Shown here piece by piece: positions 17,951 to 26,863 of a stretch of 64,000 bases of DNA; position 1 is the first letter of the stretch; every line of letters starts with the position of its first letter. Made by a program: the position numbers and the translations under genes. The stretch spans positions 558,001 to 622,000 of the forward strand of contig CAVWPI010000004.1 of assembly GCA_963756895.1 (NCBI GenBank), given 5' to 3'. Source of the stretch: DASUAS01 sp963756895. GTDB taxonomy: Bacteria > Actinomycetota > Acidimicrobiia > IMCC26256 > DASPTH01. The notes under the pieces are model-generated. The model was not told the origin of the DNA and did no database searches. It worked only from the letters and a program-made list of their open reading frames with translations.

Positions 17951-19025
17951 CTCGGGCAGGCGCGGCGAGCTGACGAGGGACCGGACGCGGCTCGCGCACC
18001 GCGCGCCACGTCGACGGTTCGAGCCGGCTCCGCAGTCCGGCGCCGGCCGGCGTGAGCCACACGGCCACCACCACCACGACGAACAGGACCGGGTACACGT
18101 CGCTCGGCTGGTTCCATCCCCAGACGACCGACTGCTCGATGACGCCGAGTGCGATGGCGGCGGCCGCGATGGTGGGCAGGCGCTCCATCCGTCCGATCAC
18201 CGCGGCCGCCAGCGCAGGCAGCAGGAGTGACGGGCCGAGGACGGTGCCGAGCGAGAGTCCCACGATGCCGGCGCGGAGGAACACCGCGAGGAACGCCAGG
18301 AGCGCGGCGATCGCCCACACCACGGAGTGCACCCGTCGCACCGGGATCCCGACGAGCGCGGCCCGGTCGACGTCGTCGGCGCAGGCGCGGGTCGCGAGGC
18401 CGATGCGGGTGCGGAGGAAGAGCGCGATCCCGACGAACGCGAGGGGAATGGCGATCAGTGCGACCACGTCGTTGCCGCCGAAGCGCAGGGGCTCGACGGT
18501 GAACGACACGTCGATCGGCGCGGGGAAGCTCTGCGGAGGAAGGTCGACACCGAACCAACCGGGAAGCAGCAGCCCGATCCCGGCCAGCACCTGCGCCAGA
18601 CCGATCGTCGCCACCGAGAGCACCAGGCGCGGCGCGCGGAAGAAGCGCCGGATCACGAGCAATTCGACGAGCACACCGACCACGACCGCGGTCGCGAGCC
18701 CGGCGACGAACGCGACCAGCCAGCTGGCGCCGCTGGTGACCACCAGCAGCACCGCCAGTGAAGCCGGGGCGGCGCCGAGGTCGCCCTGCGCGAAGTTGAG
18801 GATCCGGTGGGCGCGGTACACCAACGCGAGCCCGAGCGCGAGGAGCGCGCTGAGCCCGCCGAGCAACGCCCCCTGCACCACGATCCCCGCCGGTGGCCCC
18901 CACAGCAGCTGCACGATCAGCAGGAATGCAATCGTCGCCGCGACCCAGGCAAGCGCCGGGCGGATGCGGGCAAGTCGCAGCTCGACGGAGGCCAAGGTGA
19001 TCAAGTATGCGCGCGGCGAGCCCAT
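17951..19025 (-). CDS. LivH-like ABC importer permease, reads into the LivM-like domain
   Basis: Starts at ATG 19025 (alternative TTG codons lie downstream). The protein has about eight membrane helices and the LivH motifs LALGLALVYRAHRILNFAQGDLGA and SVATIGLAQVLAGIG, with RTRIGLATRACADDVDRAALVGI as the cytoplasmic loop contacting the ATPase. No stop codon ends the frame before the LivM-like gene; it continues as nonsense over it. Dropping one base near 17960 joins LAALPEV directly to the LivM-like start, so LivH and LivM may be one polypeptide. It is divergent from the secreted protein gene at 19037, and the starts are only 11 bp apart. Confidence 0.82.
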
Positions 19026-19030
19026 ACATT
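19025..19030 (+). promoter_or_regulatory. Candidate -10 box of leaderless secreted-protein gene
   Basis: TACATT lies exactly 6 nt upstream of the ATG at 19037. It overlaps the start codon of the divergent permease gene, so the two transcription units share a very compact intergenic region. Confidence 0.5.
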
Positions 19031-19036
19031 GCGGCG

Positions 19037-19756
19037 ATGGGCTCTGGACTCCGGCGGTCGACTCGCGCCTGCGCGGTCGCGATGGTGATCGCCGCGGTCT
19101 CGTGCGTGGCGAGCTCCGCCGGAGCAACGACGCAGGCGGCCGACACCGCGATCACGCGCGCGGGCGTGTTCGTCGCCTCCGACTTCCCGAGTGCCTTCCA
19201 GGCGCTGCCGGGCTCGAACTCGTCGGCGAGCGAGACGGTGAAGCTGGCGAAGGGCGTCGGCGGCTGCGGGCCCTACGTCACGCTCCTGAAGGCGTCCATC
19301 CCGTTGCCACAGGCGAAATCACCGTCGTTCGGTGACGATGTGCGCTCGGTGAGCAACGAGGTCCTCGTGTACCCGTCCGACCGTGCCGCCAGCGCGGCAC
19401 TCACGCTCTACGCCAAATCGAGTGTCGTGGGGTGCATCGAGAACCTGGCCGAGAAGCAGGTCGGCCAGGACCCGCAACTCCGTGACTCCTACGACGAGGT
19501 CGTCGCCAAGCTCGATCGCCAGGAGATCGCCGGTCTGGGCGACGACAGCGTCGTGTACGAGGGTCACGTCGCGCTGACGCACGACGACGGATCGGGCGAC
19601 CAGATCGGGGTGGGCAGCGCGGCCGTGCGCGTCGGCCGGTCGATCGACCTCGTCACGTACACGACCACCGGGCCCGATCTCGGCGACGTGCTCACCCCCG
19701 GCATCGACGCGTCGGTCGCTCGCTTGCGTACCGCACTCGCCGCGAAGGGCACATGA
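19037..19756 (+). CDS. Secreted protein of unknown function, tandem paralog 1
   Basis: A 239-residue protein with a signal peptide (RRSTRACAVAMVIAAVSCVASSAGA, cleavage about residue 31). I do not recognise the family. The mature part begins AITRAGVFVASDFPSAF, has Cys residues at VGGCGPYV and VVGCIENL that could form a disulfide, and NEVLVYPSDRAASAALTLY in the middle. The downstream gene encodes a clear paralog and overlaps by ATGA, so they are co-translated. The arrangement fits small actinobacterial exported proteins with a PknH-sensor-like alpha/beta fold, but that is only a guess. Confidence 0.7.
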   Translation: MGSGLRRSTRACAVAMVIAAVSCVASSAGATTQAADTAITRAGVFVASDFPSAFQALPGSNSSASETVKLAKGVGGCGPYVTLLKASIPLPQAKSPSFGDDVRSVSNEVLVYPSDRAASAALTLYAKSSVVGCIENLAEKQVGQDPQLRDSYDEVVAKLDRQEIAGLGDDSVVYEGHVALTHDDGSGDQIGVGSAAVRVGRSIDLVTYTTTGPDLGDVLTPGIDASVARLRTALAAKGT

Positions 19757-20464
19757 TCGAGCACCGGATCGGTCGCGCGCTCCTGGGGGCGCTGCTCGCG
19801 GGGAGTGTGATCGTCGCCGGTGCAGCACCTGCGACCGCGGCGCCGTCGGACAAGGAGATCGCCCGTGCGGGTGTGTTCGTGCCGTCCGACTTCCCGTCCG
19901 ACTGGACGTCGAGCACACGGGGACAGGCGTCGGACGCCGCGCTCGACGCCGCTGCCGAACAGGTCGAGTCGTGCCGGCCGTTCCTCGCCTTCAGTCGGGC
20001 CAACAAGAAGAACCCGCGCGAAATCGCCGAACTTCGATCACGAGCAGTCGAACGTCACCAACACGGTCAGTGTCTACCCGTCGACCGCGAAGGCGAGCGC
20101 GGCATTGCACATGCTCTCCGATCCCGGCCTGCCTGACTGCCTCCAACGGCTGTTCAGCTCGGTCTTCGAGCAGCAACTCGCGAAGCAGTCCGATGTCGCC
20201 GGCCAGATCGTCTCGGTGAACACCTCGATCGCGCCGGTCACCGACGTGCGCATCGGCGACGAAGCGGTGGCCTATCAGGGAACGGTCGACATCGCGATGA
20301 AGGACGGCACGACGCAGACGATCGGACTGGGGATCGTGTCCTCGCGCGTCGGTGGCGCAGTGGCCGGCTACTCGTGGACGTCCGACACCGACATCTCCGC
20401 CAACTTGCAGCCGGCGATCGTGAAGTCGGTCAACCGCCTGCAGCGAACGCAGTCAGCCGACTGA
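19753..20464 (+). CDS. Secreted protein of unknown function, tandem paralog 2, apparent frameshift
   Basis: Starts at ATG 19753 overlapping the upstream stop. A signal peptide (LLGALLAGSVIVAGAAPATA) is followed by EIARAGVFVPSDFPSDW, which matches the neighbour's RAGVFVASDFPSAF. The frame breaks near 20025. The next frame gives NFDHEQSNVTNTVSVYPSTAKASAALHML, matching the neighbour's NEVLVYPSDRAASAALTLY, and continues to RTQSAD. About 236 residues when joined. The pair clearly arose by tandem duplication. The 3' end overlaps the convergent DUF429 gene by 35 bp. Confidence 0.7.
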
Positions 20465-21240
20465 CCCCGGGCGACCACACGCACCCCTCGGCGCGCGCTG
20501 CGAGATCGTCGAGCGCGGGGAGCGCGCGCAGCTCGGCTTCGTGGCGGGACATGACCAGTGCCGACACCGCGGCGTCGAATGCGTCCTCGCTGCCGACGGC
20601 CGCGTCGCGCCACCGGGAAGCGAGCTCGGGCAGGTGCGCATCGAGGTGCGCGGCGCGCGCCGCCGGATCGGACTTCACGACCGGTCCGGTGAACGTCCGG
20701 GGCCAGATCTCGACCGCCACCGGTGGGGCCGCGGGGGCGTCGAAGGGCCAGATCGCGTAGCCGGCGTCCTGCAGCCGGCCGAGGGCGGGGAACCCGCGGA
20801 CGGAACCGGTACCGACGCTGCCGGCCCCGCCGACCTGGAACGACGACTTGGGGCGGATGCCGCGGACCGTCGCGACCGCGGCCTCGGTGCGACGGAGGTG
20901 CGTGGGCAGCTCGGGTCGCGCCCGGCCGGGACGGCCCCAGAAGGGCGTCTCGCAGGCCTGCAGCCAGGCCTCGCCTTCGGTCGTGGCGGCGTCCCAGAGC
21001 TCGCGCGCACCGGCGAAGCCGCGCTCGCGCAGGAACCACTCGGGCAGCGAGAACGAGAAGTCGAAGCCCACCACGACGCCCTCGGCGTCGCAAGCCCGGT
21101 CGACGAGCTCGTCGACCACCTGGTCACGGGTGCGACCGGCCTCGAGGCGGAGGAGCACGCCGTCGCTGCGCCTCGGCGGTCCAGAGGTACCGGCCTTCGC
21201 CGCGCTTCCGCCCCGACCAGTCGACGGCGACCACACTCAC
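20430..21240 (-). CDS. DUF429-like (predicted RNase H-fold) protein, apparent frameshift
   Basis: The N-terminus SVVAVDWSGRKRGEGRYLW is read from GTG 21240. The frame breaks near 21175. The other frame continues GVLLRLEAGRTRDQVVDEL, VVVGFDFSFSLPEWFL, VAVEIWPRTFTG and EDAFDAAVSALVM, ending TAFAAGG at 20430. The Asp residues in VDWSG, FDFSFS and DAFDAAVSA fit the acidic-residue pattern of the DUF429 predicted nuclease family with an RNase H-like fold. About 268 residues when joined. GTGA overlap with the pirin gene suggests an operon. Confidence 0.7.
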
Positions 21241-21938
21241 GAGGTCGCCCACACGAGCACTTCGGCGCCGTCGCCGCCGGCCGTGAGCGCGGGTGACCCG
21301 GCGTGGGTGAGTCGGGCCGCATCGCCGGTCGCGAGCGCGCTGCCGTCGAGCGACGCGTCGCCCACCGCGACGAACGCGTGGACGTGCGGCGCGTCGGGGA
21401 CCGCCACCGTCTCGTCGGCGGCGAGGCGCCCGACCGACAGGGCCGCGTCGCGCTGGTGGATCGACACCGCGCCCTCGTGGCCCTGTCCGGACGCCACCAC
21501 GACGAGTCCTCCACCCGCGAGGGCGTCGTTCAGGTCGCGCTGCTCGTAGCCGGGCGCGATCCCCTCGGTGTCGGGCAGCACCCACATCTGCACGAGGTGG
21601 ACGTCGGCGGTCGCGCTGGCGTTCATCTCCGAGTGGCGGATACCGCTGCCCGCGCTCATGCGCTGCGCGAGCCCGGGGTAGATGATCCCGTCCGTCCCCG
21701 TGCTGTCGCGATGGGCGAGCTCGCCCCGGAGCACCCAGGTGACGATCTCCATGTCTCGGTGGGCGTGGGTGCCGAAGCCTCCGCCGCCGCGGACGACGTC
21801 GTCGTTGTTCACGATCAGGAGTCCGTGGCCGGTGTTCCGAGGGTCGTGGTGGGGGCCGAAGCTGAAGCTGTGCCACGAGTCGAGCCAGTCGAGCTCGGTG
21901 TGGAACCGGGTCGCCGCCGGGCGGATGTCGACGCTCAT
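21237..21938 (-). CDS. Pirin-family bicupin protein
   Basis: A 233-residue protein from ATG 21938. The N-terminal cupin carries the pirin metal-site motifs HSFSFGPHHDP, GFGTHAHRDMEIVTWV (His residues) and SGIRHSEMNAS. The C-terminal cupin is shorter. Pirins of the YhhW type bind a metal, and some have quercetin 2,3-dioxygenase activity; others act as redox-sensitive cofactors. The overlapping downstream gene is a DUF429 protein. A CATACT box lies 6 nt before the ATG. Confidence 0.9.
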   Translation of the reverse strand: MSVDIRPAATRFHTELDWLDSWHSFSFGPHHDPRNTGHGLLIVNNDDVVRGGGGFGTHAHRDMEIVTWVLRGELAHRDSTGTDGIIYPGLAQRMSAGSGIRHSEMNASATADVHLVQMWVLPDTEGIAPGYEQRDLNDALAGGGLVVVASGQGHEGAVSIHQRDAALSVGRLAADETVAVPDAPHVHAFVAVGDASLDGSALATGDAARLTHAGSPALTAGGDGAEVLVWATS

Positions 21939-21980
21939 CACTGCAGTATGTCCGCGTCCCTCGCGCCGGACCATGGTCTC

Positions 21981-21986
21981 TAGACT
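21981..21986 (+). promoter_or_regulatory. Candidate -10 box of leaderless phosphatase-like gene
   Basis: TAGACT lies 7 nt upstream of ATG 21994, the same TANNNT-to-start spacing seen for other genes in the window. Confidence 0.5.
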
Positions 21987-21993
21987 CCGCCCG

Positions 21994-22509
21994 ATGCCCC
22001 ACCTGGTCACGTTGTGCACGGGCAACGCAGCGCGGTCGGTGATGGCGGGTGCCATCCTCGCCGAGCACGTCCCCGCGGTCGTCGTCGCCACGCGCGGCAC
22101 GCACGTGATCGAGGGCATGCCCATGAGCTGGCGGACGCGCGACGCCATCGTCGCCCTCGGTGCCCAGGCCGACGGGCACCGCAGTCGCCAGCTCGCCGCG
22201 GCCGATCTCCGAGCCGCGGATCTCGTCCTCGCCATGGCGCGCGAACACGTCGAGTACGTGCGGCGCCGTCATCCCGAGGCCGCGCCGCGCACCGGCACCC
22301 TCAAACGCCTGGCGCGAGATCTGCCGGCCACCTCGGGCACGCTCGCGGAGCGGGTGGCGTCGCTCGACCTCGCTGCGGTCGAGCTCGAGCCGTGGGAGGA
22401 CGTCGACGACCCCGCCGGGGGCACGCCCGAGGTCTTCCACGAGTGCGCGGTCGAGATCCACGAGCTGCTCACCGTCCTGCGGCCGGTCTGGGAAGGCGTC
22501 GCCGCGTGA
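21994..22509 (+). CDS. Low-molecular-weight protein tyrosine phosphatase-like protein
   Basis: A 171-residue protein. CTGNAARS at residues 8-15 is the CX5R(S) phosphate-binding loop of the LMW-PTP/arsenate reductase family. The general-acid segment near the C-terminus is DDPAGGTPEVFHE, resembling the DP(Y/F)GG motif. It should dephosphorylate tyrosine residues or a small arsenate/phosphate substrate in the cytoplasm. Its stop overlaps the start of an exported binding-protein gene (GTGA), an unusual pairing. Confidence 0.85.
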   Translation: MPHLVTLCTGNAARSVMAGAILAEHVPAVVVATRGTHVIEGMPMSWRTRDAIVALGAQADGHRSRQLAAADLRAADLVLAMAREHVEYVRRRHPEAAPRTGTLKRLARDLPATSGTLAERVASLDLAAVELEPWEDVDDPAGGTPEVFHECAVEIHELLTVLRPVWEGVAA

Positions 22510-23769
22510 ACCGAGCCCACCTCGGGCCGCGCGTCGCCATCGTCGTCGGGGCCCTCGTGTTGATCGCCGCGGCGGCGGGGAGTGCCGCCGCGCAGACGAC
22601 GACCACCACCACCACACCCGCCGCGGGCGCAACCGCGGCGCCGGCTGCCGGCACGCGGGGCGTGACCGACACGTCGATCCGGGTCGGCGGGCTCGGCTAC
22701 TCGGCGGTCTACGGCGGCGCCGACGTCGGTGCGAAGGCGCGCTTCCAGCGTGCCAACGACGCCGGTGGCGTGAACGGTCGGACGATCGAGTACCTCGGCT
22801 TCGACGACGACGGCGGCGAACCCACGGCCGGCAGCGCGGCGGCGCAGAAGCTGGTCGAACAGGACGGCGTGTTCGCGGTCGTACCGACCGTCACCCCCGA
22901 TCTCGCGGCGTCGACCTATCTGGTCGAACAGAAGGTGCCGTACTTCGGGTGGGCGTTGTCGTCGAACTTCTGCGGCACGCGCTACGGCTTCGGGTTCACC
23001 GGCTGCCCGGTTCCCGAAGAACGCCACCAGCAACGCATGGCCGTTGCTCATCAGCAAGCTGCTGCCGACGGGGGCGAAGGGCCGCGCGGTGGCGATCGTC
23101 GCCGAGAACACCCCGTCGGGCCAGTACGACGTGGGCGCGCTCAGCGCCGCGGCCACGAGCGTGAAGTTCCGGGTCGCCTACGCCAAGACGTCGCTCGCCG
23201 CGCCGTCCACGCCCGACTACGACGCCGTGGCCAACGAGGTGATGACGAGCAACAACGGGGGCATCCCCGACGCCGTGTTCGTGCTCGGCGGGGCTTCGAA
23301 CGTGTTCGGCATGCAGCAGGCGCTCATCGCCAACGGTTACCTCGGCCTCTTCACCAATCAGCTCCAGTACGCGCCGAACCTGGTGGCGCCCGCGGTCAGC
23401 GCCATCGTCCTCACGCAGACCGCGCCCGTCGAAACCGCGGCCGAGAATCCGGCGATGCAGCAACTGGTCACCGACGTGCAGAAGGTCGCGCCCGATCAGC
23501 CGATCGACCAGTCGGTGATCGCCGGATACTGGTCGGCCGACCTCTTCCTGGCGGCGGTGCAGAAGGCGGGCAAGGACCTCACGCCCGCGTCGCTCGATCG
23601 CGCCGCCAACCGCAAGTTCACGTACGCGGTCCCGAACACCGTCGGCCCCACTGTCTTCCCGGCTGCGCACTCGCTGCCCACGCCGTGCGGCGCGCTCGTG
23701 TCGAGCAACGGCACCGCATACGCGGTGAAGGTGCCGTACACGTGCGGGCGCGTCGTCCCGATCGGGTAG
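22506..23769 (+). CDS. Exported Leu/Ile/Val receptor-type binding protein, apparent frameshift
   Basis: Starts at GTG 22506 overlapping the phosphatase stop. A signal peptide (VAIVVGALVLIAAAAGSAAAQ) is followed by a Thr-rich linker. The type I binding fold starts DTSIRVGGLGYSAVYGGADVG, with AAQKLVEQDGVFAVVPTVTP and VPYFGWALSSNFCG. The frame breaks near 23010. The next frame continues LISKLLPTGAKGRAVAIVAENTPSG and ends PYTCGRVVPIG. About 421 residues joined. No permease or ATPase gene is adjacent, so it either serves the Liv importer a few kb away or acts as a sensor. The next gene is a paralog. Confidence 0.78.
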
Positions 23770-23771
23770 GA

Positions 23772-24993
23772 ATGGTGCACCGCAGAGGCCGCGCGTGGGC
23801 CACGCTCGCACCACTCGTCGCGCTGCTCGTCGCGACGGCGCTCGTGCCCGTGACGAGCGCGAGCGCGGCGACGTCGACGACGACCGGCGTGACCCGCACG
23901 ACCGTGACCGTCGGCGGTCTCGTCGGCGCCGACCCCGCGTCGACCGGTGCGGAGATCGGTGCGCAGGCCCGCTTCGCTCGCGCCAACCGGCGTGGGGGAG
24001 TGGCCGGTCGCACGATCGAGTACGCGGGAAATGCGGCCGACACCGCGGCAGCCGCGGCGTCGGTGTTCGCGGTGGTGCCCGCGGTGAGCGACACCCTCGA
24101 CGCGGCTGCGCTCGAGCAGGCCGGCGCGCCCTTCGTGGGGTCGGCGGCCTCCACCTCGTGGGACGGCAACCGCTTCGGATTCGGCTTCGCCGGCGTCCAG
24201 GCCGCACTGCAGACCAAGGTCGTGAGCCCGGCGTGGGGGGCACGTCTCCGCTCGCTGCTCGGCACCGCGCAGGGTTCGCAGGTCACGCTCGCGGTCGACG
24301 ACAGTGAGCTCGGCGCGGCGCGCGAAGCGCAGGCACGCGCCTCGTTGCGCGCTGCCGGGTTCAGCATCGCGACGGCGGTGACGGTGCCGCCGCCGCCCGC
24401 GCCGCTGCCCGACCTCACACCGGTCGCGGGCACGCTCGCCACCGGTGCACCGGCGGCCGTCCTGCTGCTGACCTCGCCCGCGGCGACCAGCGGCATCGCG
24501 CGGCTGCTGGCGCAGGTCGGGTTCACCGGCACCGTCGCCACCGACGCGTCGCTGTACCAGCCGACGACGCCCGCGGTGGCCATCGGTCTCACCGTGCTCA
24601 TGCCCTACGCGCCGTTGGAGCAGGAGACCGGGGCGAACCGCCGCCTGGCGGCCGACGTCGAAGCCTTCGCGTCGGGGACCCAGCTGACGCCGGGTGTCGT
24701 GGCCGGCTACTGGTCGGCCGACCTGTTCCTACGGATGCTCGGCGAGACGGGCAAGCGCCTGACGCGTGAGCGGTTCCTGGCCGTGGCGAGGCGGTTCTCC
24801 TACGCGGTGCCGTCGACCATCGGTGCGCTCCGGTGGCCGGCGGCGCACGCCCAGGGTGTGCCGTGCGGCGCGCTGGTGCAGAGCGACGGCTCGCGGTACT
24901 TCGTGGTGGAGCCCTACGCCTGCGGCAAGCCGATCGTCGTCAAGACGCGTGAAGCCGTCGACGACGACCACCACGACCACCCCGTCGCGCTAG
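23772..24993 (+). CDS. Exported binding protein, shorter tandem paralog with uncertain C-terminus
   Basis: Starts at ATG 23772, 3 nt after the upstream stop. It has a signal peptide (APLVALLVATALVPVTSASA) and the same fold as its neighbour: TTVTVGGLVGADPASTGAEIG, VVAGYWSADLFLRML (neighbour: VIAGYWSADLFLAAV) and VPCGALVQSDG. The segment corresponding to the ligand-binding N-domain is shorter and lacks the EQDGVFA-type loop. In the main frame no stop occurs until 25214, across the dodecin gene. One shift near 24945 gives a Thr-rich end (KPSTTTTTTTPSR) with a stop at 24993, which I think is more likely. Confidence 0.65.
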
Positions 24994-25012
24994 CGGCGCG
25001 ATCGGGGGAAGG

Positions 25013-25225
25013 TCAGTCGCCGTCGTCGAGGCGGAACCCGACCTTCATCGTCACCTGGAACCAGGCGAGGTCACCGTCGTTCATGGCGCCCCGCACGTCG
25101 GTGACCTCGAACCAGTCGAGGTTGCGCAACGTCTTCGACCCGCGCTTGATGCCGTTGCGGATCGCGGCGTCCATGCCGTCGGGTGACGATCCGACGATCT
25201 CGGTGATCTTGTAGGTGTGATCCAT
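25013..25225 (-). CDS. Dodecin
   Basis: A 70-residue protein from ATG 25225, with GAGGA 4 nt upstream. The sequence (TYKITEIVGSSPDGMDAAIRNGI, LRNLDWFEVTDVRGAMNDG, VTMKVGFRLDD) is a full-length dodecin. Dodecins assemble into hollow 12-mers that store flavins or CoA; the Trp in LDWFEV stacks against the flavin. Full family length, no oddities. Confidence 0.95.
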   Translation of the reverse strand: MDHTYKITEIVGSSPDGMDAAIRNGIKRGSKTLRNLDWFEVTDVRGAMNDGDLAWFQVTMKVGFRLDDGD

Positions 25226-25285
25226 CTGATCCTCGCGGTTCGTCGGGTCGGCAATCGCTCGCAGCACGATAGCGACGGTGGAAGA

Positions 25286-25291
25286 TAGCGT
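25286..25291 (+). promoter_or_regulatory. Candidate -10 box of leaderless epoxide hydrolase gene
   Basis: TAGCGT lies exactly 6 nt upstream of ATG 25298, the most common spacing for leaderless starts in this window. No Shine-Dalgarno sequence precedes the ATG. Confidence 0.55.
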
Positions 25292-25297
25292 CGACCC

Positions 25298-26485
25298 ATG
25301 TCACTCGCCATCGAGCCGTTCACGATCGCGATCCCCGACGCCGACCTCGACGACCTGCGTGCGCGACTGGCGCGCACCCGGCTCTCGGAGCAGCTCCCCG
25401 ACGCGGGGTGGGACTACGGCACCGAGCGCGGGTACCTCGCCGAGCTCGTCGCGTACTGGCGCGACGAGTACGACTGGCGCCGCGCCGAGGCGATGCTCAA
25501 CGCCTTCGACAACTTCCTCACCGAGGTCGACGGGACGCGCGTGCACTTCATCCACGCCCGCTCGCCCGAGGCCGACGCGCTCCCGTTGATCGTCACCCAC
25601 GGCTGGCCCGGCTCGGTGATCGAGTTCATGGAGTTCATCCGTCCCCTGGCCGATCCCCGCGCCCACGGCGGTGATCCGGCCGACGCGTTCCACGTGGTAT
25701 GCCCTTCGATCCCGGGCTATGCGTTCTCCGGCCCCACGCGTGAGCGGGGCTGGGGACCGCGGCGCATCGCGGAGGCGTGGGCCACGCTCATGGCCGGCCT
25801 CGGGTACGGGCGCTACGGCGCGCAGGGCGGCGACTGGGGCTCGATGATCTCCACCCAACTCGGCCTCGCCGACCCCGAGCACGTCGTCGGTGTGCACCTC
25901 AACATGGTGGTGGCGCCACCGCCTCCCGATCTCGACTTCGAGCACCTGCAGGAGGACGAGCAGGTCGCGCTGGCGACCTACGAGTACTACGGGCGCGTCG
26001 ACTCGGGGTACTCGAAGATCCAGGGCACCAAGCCCCAGACCATCGGCTACGCGCTCGACGACTCGCCGGCCGGCCTCGCCGGCTGGATCGTCGAGAAGTT
26101 CCGCACCTGGAGCGACTGCGACGGCGACGTCGAGCGGCGGTTCACCAAGGACCAGCTGCTCGACAACGTGATGCTCTACTGGCTCACGGGCACGGCCCAC
26201 TCTGCCGGGCGCCTCTACTACGAGGCCGAGCAGACCCGCGGGTTCGTGGCCGACAGTCGGGTCGAGGTCCCGGTGGGGGTGGCCGCCTTCCCCAAGGAGA
26301 TCATCCGGCCGCCCCGGCGCTGGGCCGAAGCCCGCTACGACCTCCGGAGGTGGACCGAAATGCCCCGGGGTGGTCACTTCGCTGCGTTCGAAGAACCCGA
26401 GCTGCTGGCCGCCGACGTCCGGGAGTTCTTCCGGCCGCTCCGAACGCCCGTGTCGGGTGGCATGAGCACCGGCACGAGCGTCTAG
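25298..26485 (+). CDS. Epoxide hydrolase (EHN-domain alpha/beta hydrolase)
   Basis: A 395-residue protein. Residues 4-95 are the epoxide hydrolase N-terminal domain (PFTIAIPDADLDDLRARLARTRL). The alpha/beta hydrolase fold follows, with oxyanion motif HGWPGS at 101-106, nucleophile Asp179 in GGDWGS, and the catalytic His in GGHFAAFEEPE near the C-terminus. It opens epoxides to diols in the cytoplasm. The family includes microsomal-type enzymes and juvenile hormone hydrolases. A ferredoxin gene follows 75 bp downstream. Confidence 0.92.
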   Translation: MSLAIEPFTIAIPDADLDDLRARLARTRLSEQLPDAGWDYGTERGYLAELVAYWRDEYDWRRAEAMLNAFDNFLTEVDGTRVHFIHARSPEADALPLIVTHGWPGSVIEFMEFIRPLADPRAHGGDPADAFHVVCPSIPGYAFSGPTRERGWGPRRIAEAWATLMAGLGYGRYGAQGGDWGSMISTQLGLADPEHVVGVHLNMVVAPPPPDLDFEHLQEDEQVALATYEYYGRVDSGYSKIQGTKPQTIGYALDDSPAGLAGWIVEKFRTWSDCDGDVERRFTKDQLLDNVMLYWLTGTAHSAGRLYYEAEQTRGFVADSRVEVPVGVAAFPKEIIRPPRRWAEARYDLRRWTEMPRGGHFAAFEEPELLAADVREFFRPLRTPVSGGMSTGTSV

Positions 26486-26560
26486 GTGACGATCAGCGAC
26501 TCCGCAGAGACGAGCCAAGTAGAGTCGGCCCAACGTTCCAACGCGCGTTCTGGAGGCACA

Positions 26561-26761
26561 ATGGCCTGGAAGGTCGTGGTCGACTTCGACCTCTGCGAGA
26601 GCAATGCCATCTGCATGGGCATCGTCCCCGAAGTGTTCGAGGTCCGTGACGACAACTTCCTCTATGTGCTCCAGGAGAACCCTCCGGACGAGCTGCGGGA
26701 GAAGTGCGACCAGGCCGTCCGCCAGTGCCCGAAGCAGGCGATCTCGATCGACGAGAGCTGA
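26561..26761 (+). CDS. [3Fe-4S]/[4Fe-4S] ferredoxin of the P450-partner type
   Basis: A 66-residue ferredoxin from ATG 26561, with GGAGG 5 nt upstream. The cluster Cys residues are at 12, 18 and 56 (CESNAIC ... QCP). Residue 15, a cluster Cys in 4Fe-4S forms, is Asn, so a [3Fe-4S] cluster is expected. VPEVFEV is conserved in ferredoxins that pass electrons to actinobacterial CYPs. Two P450 genes lie 18-25 kb away in the window; no P450 is adjacent. A three-unit tandem repeat begins directly after the stop codon. Confidence 0.9.
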   Translation: MAWKVVVDFDLCESNAICMGIVPEVFEVRDDNFLYVLQENPPDELREKCDQAVRQCPKQAISIDES

Positions 26762-26809
26762 CCCGAGGGCCGAGAAGCCCGAGGGCCGAGAAGCCCGAGG
26801 GCCGAGAAG
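26762..26809. repeat. Three perfect 16-bp tandem repeats
   Basis: The unit CCCGAGGGCCGAGAAG occurs three times without mismatch at 26762-26777, 26778-26793 and 26794-26809, starting at the base after the ferredoxin stop codon. Each unit holds the imperfect mirror GAGGGCCGAG. The array lies in the short gap before an exported hydrolase gene; no gene is assigned across it. Confidence 0.9.
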
Positions 26810-26849
26810 TAGGAGGACGGGCCGCGCCGATCGGCTCGGCCCGCACCGG

Positions 26850-26855
26850 TAGCTT
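26850..26855 (+). promoter_or_regulatory. Candidate -10 box upstream of exported hydrolase
   Basis: TAGCTT lies 8 nt before ATG 26864. The spacing would give a leaderless or 1-2 nt leader transcript. Confidence 0.45.
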
Positions 26856-26863
26856 CCTCGGCC

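Noticed and set aside
22014..25214. Open frame of 1,066 codons on the plus strand covering phosphatase and binding-protein genes
   Set aside because: It is a composite: the first half is a shadow of the phosphatase and first binding protein, only the later part is the second binding protein, and the end runs antisense over dodecin.
23772..25214. Extension of the second binding protein over the dodecin gene
   Set aside because: The intact dodecin gene with its own ribosome binding site lies on the other strand; the extension has no fold features. A frameshift near 24945 is more likely.
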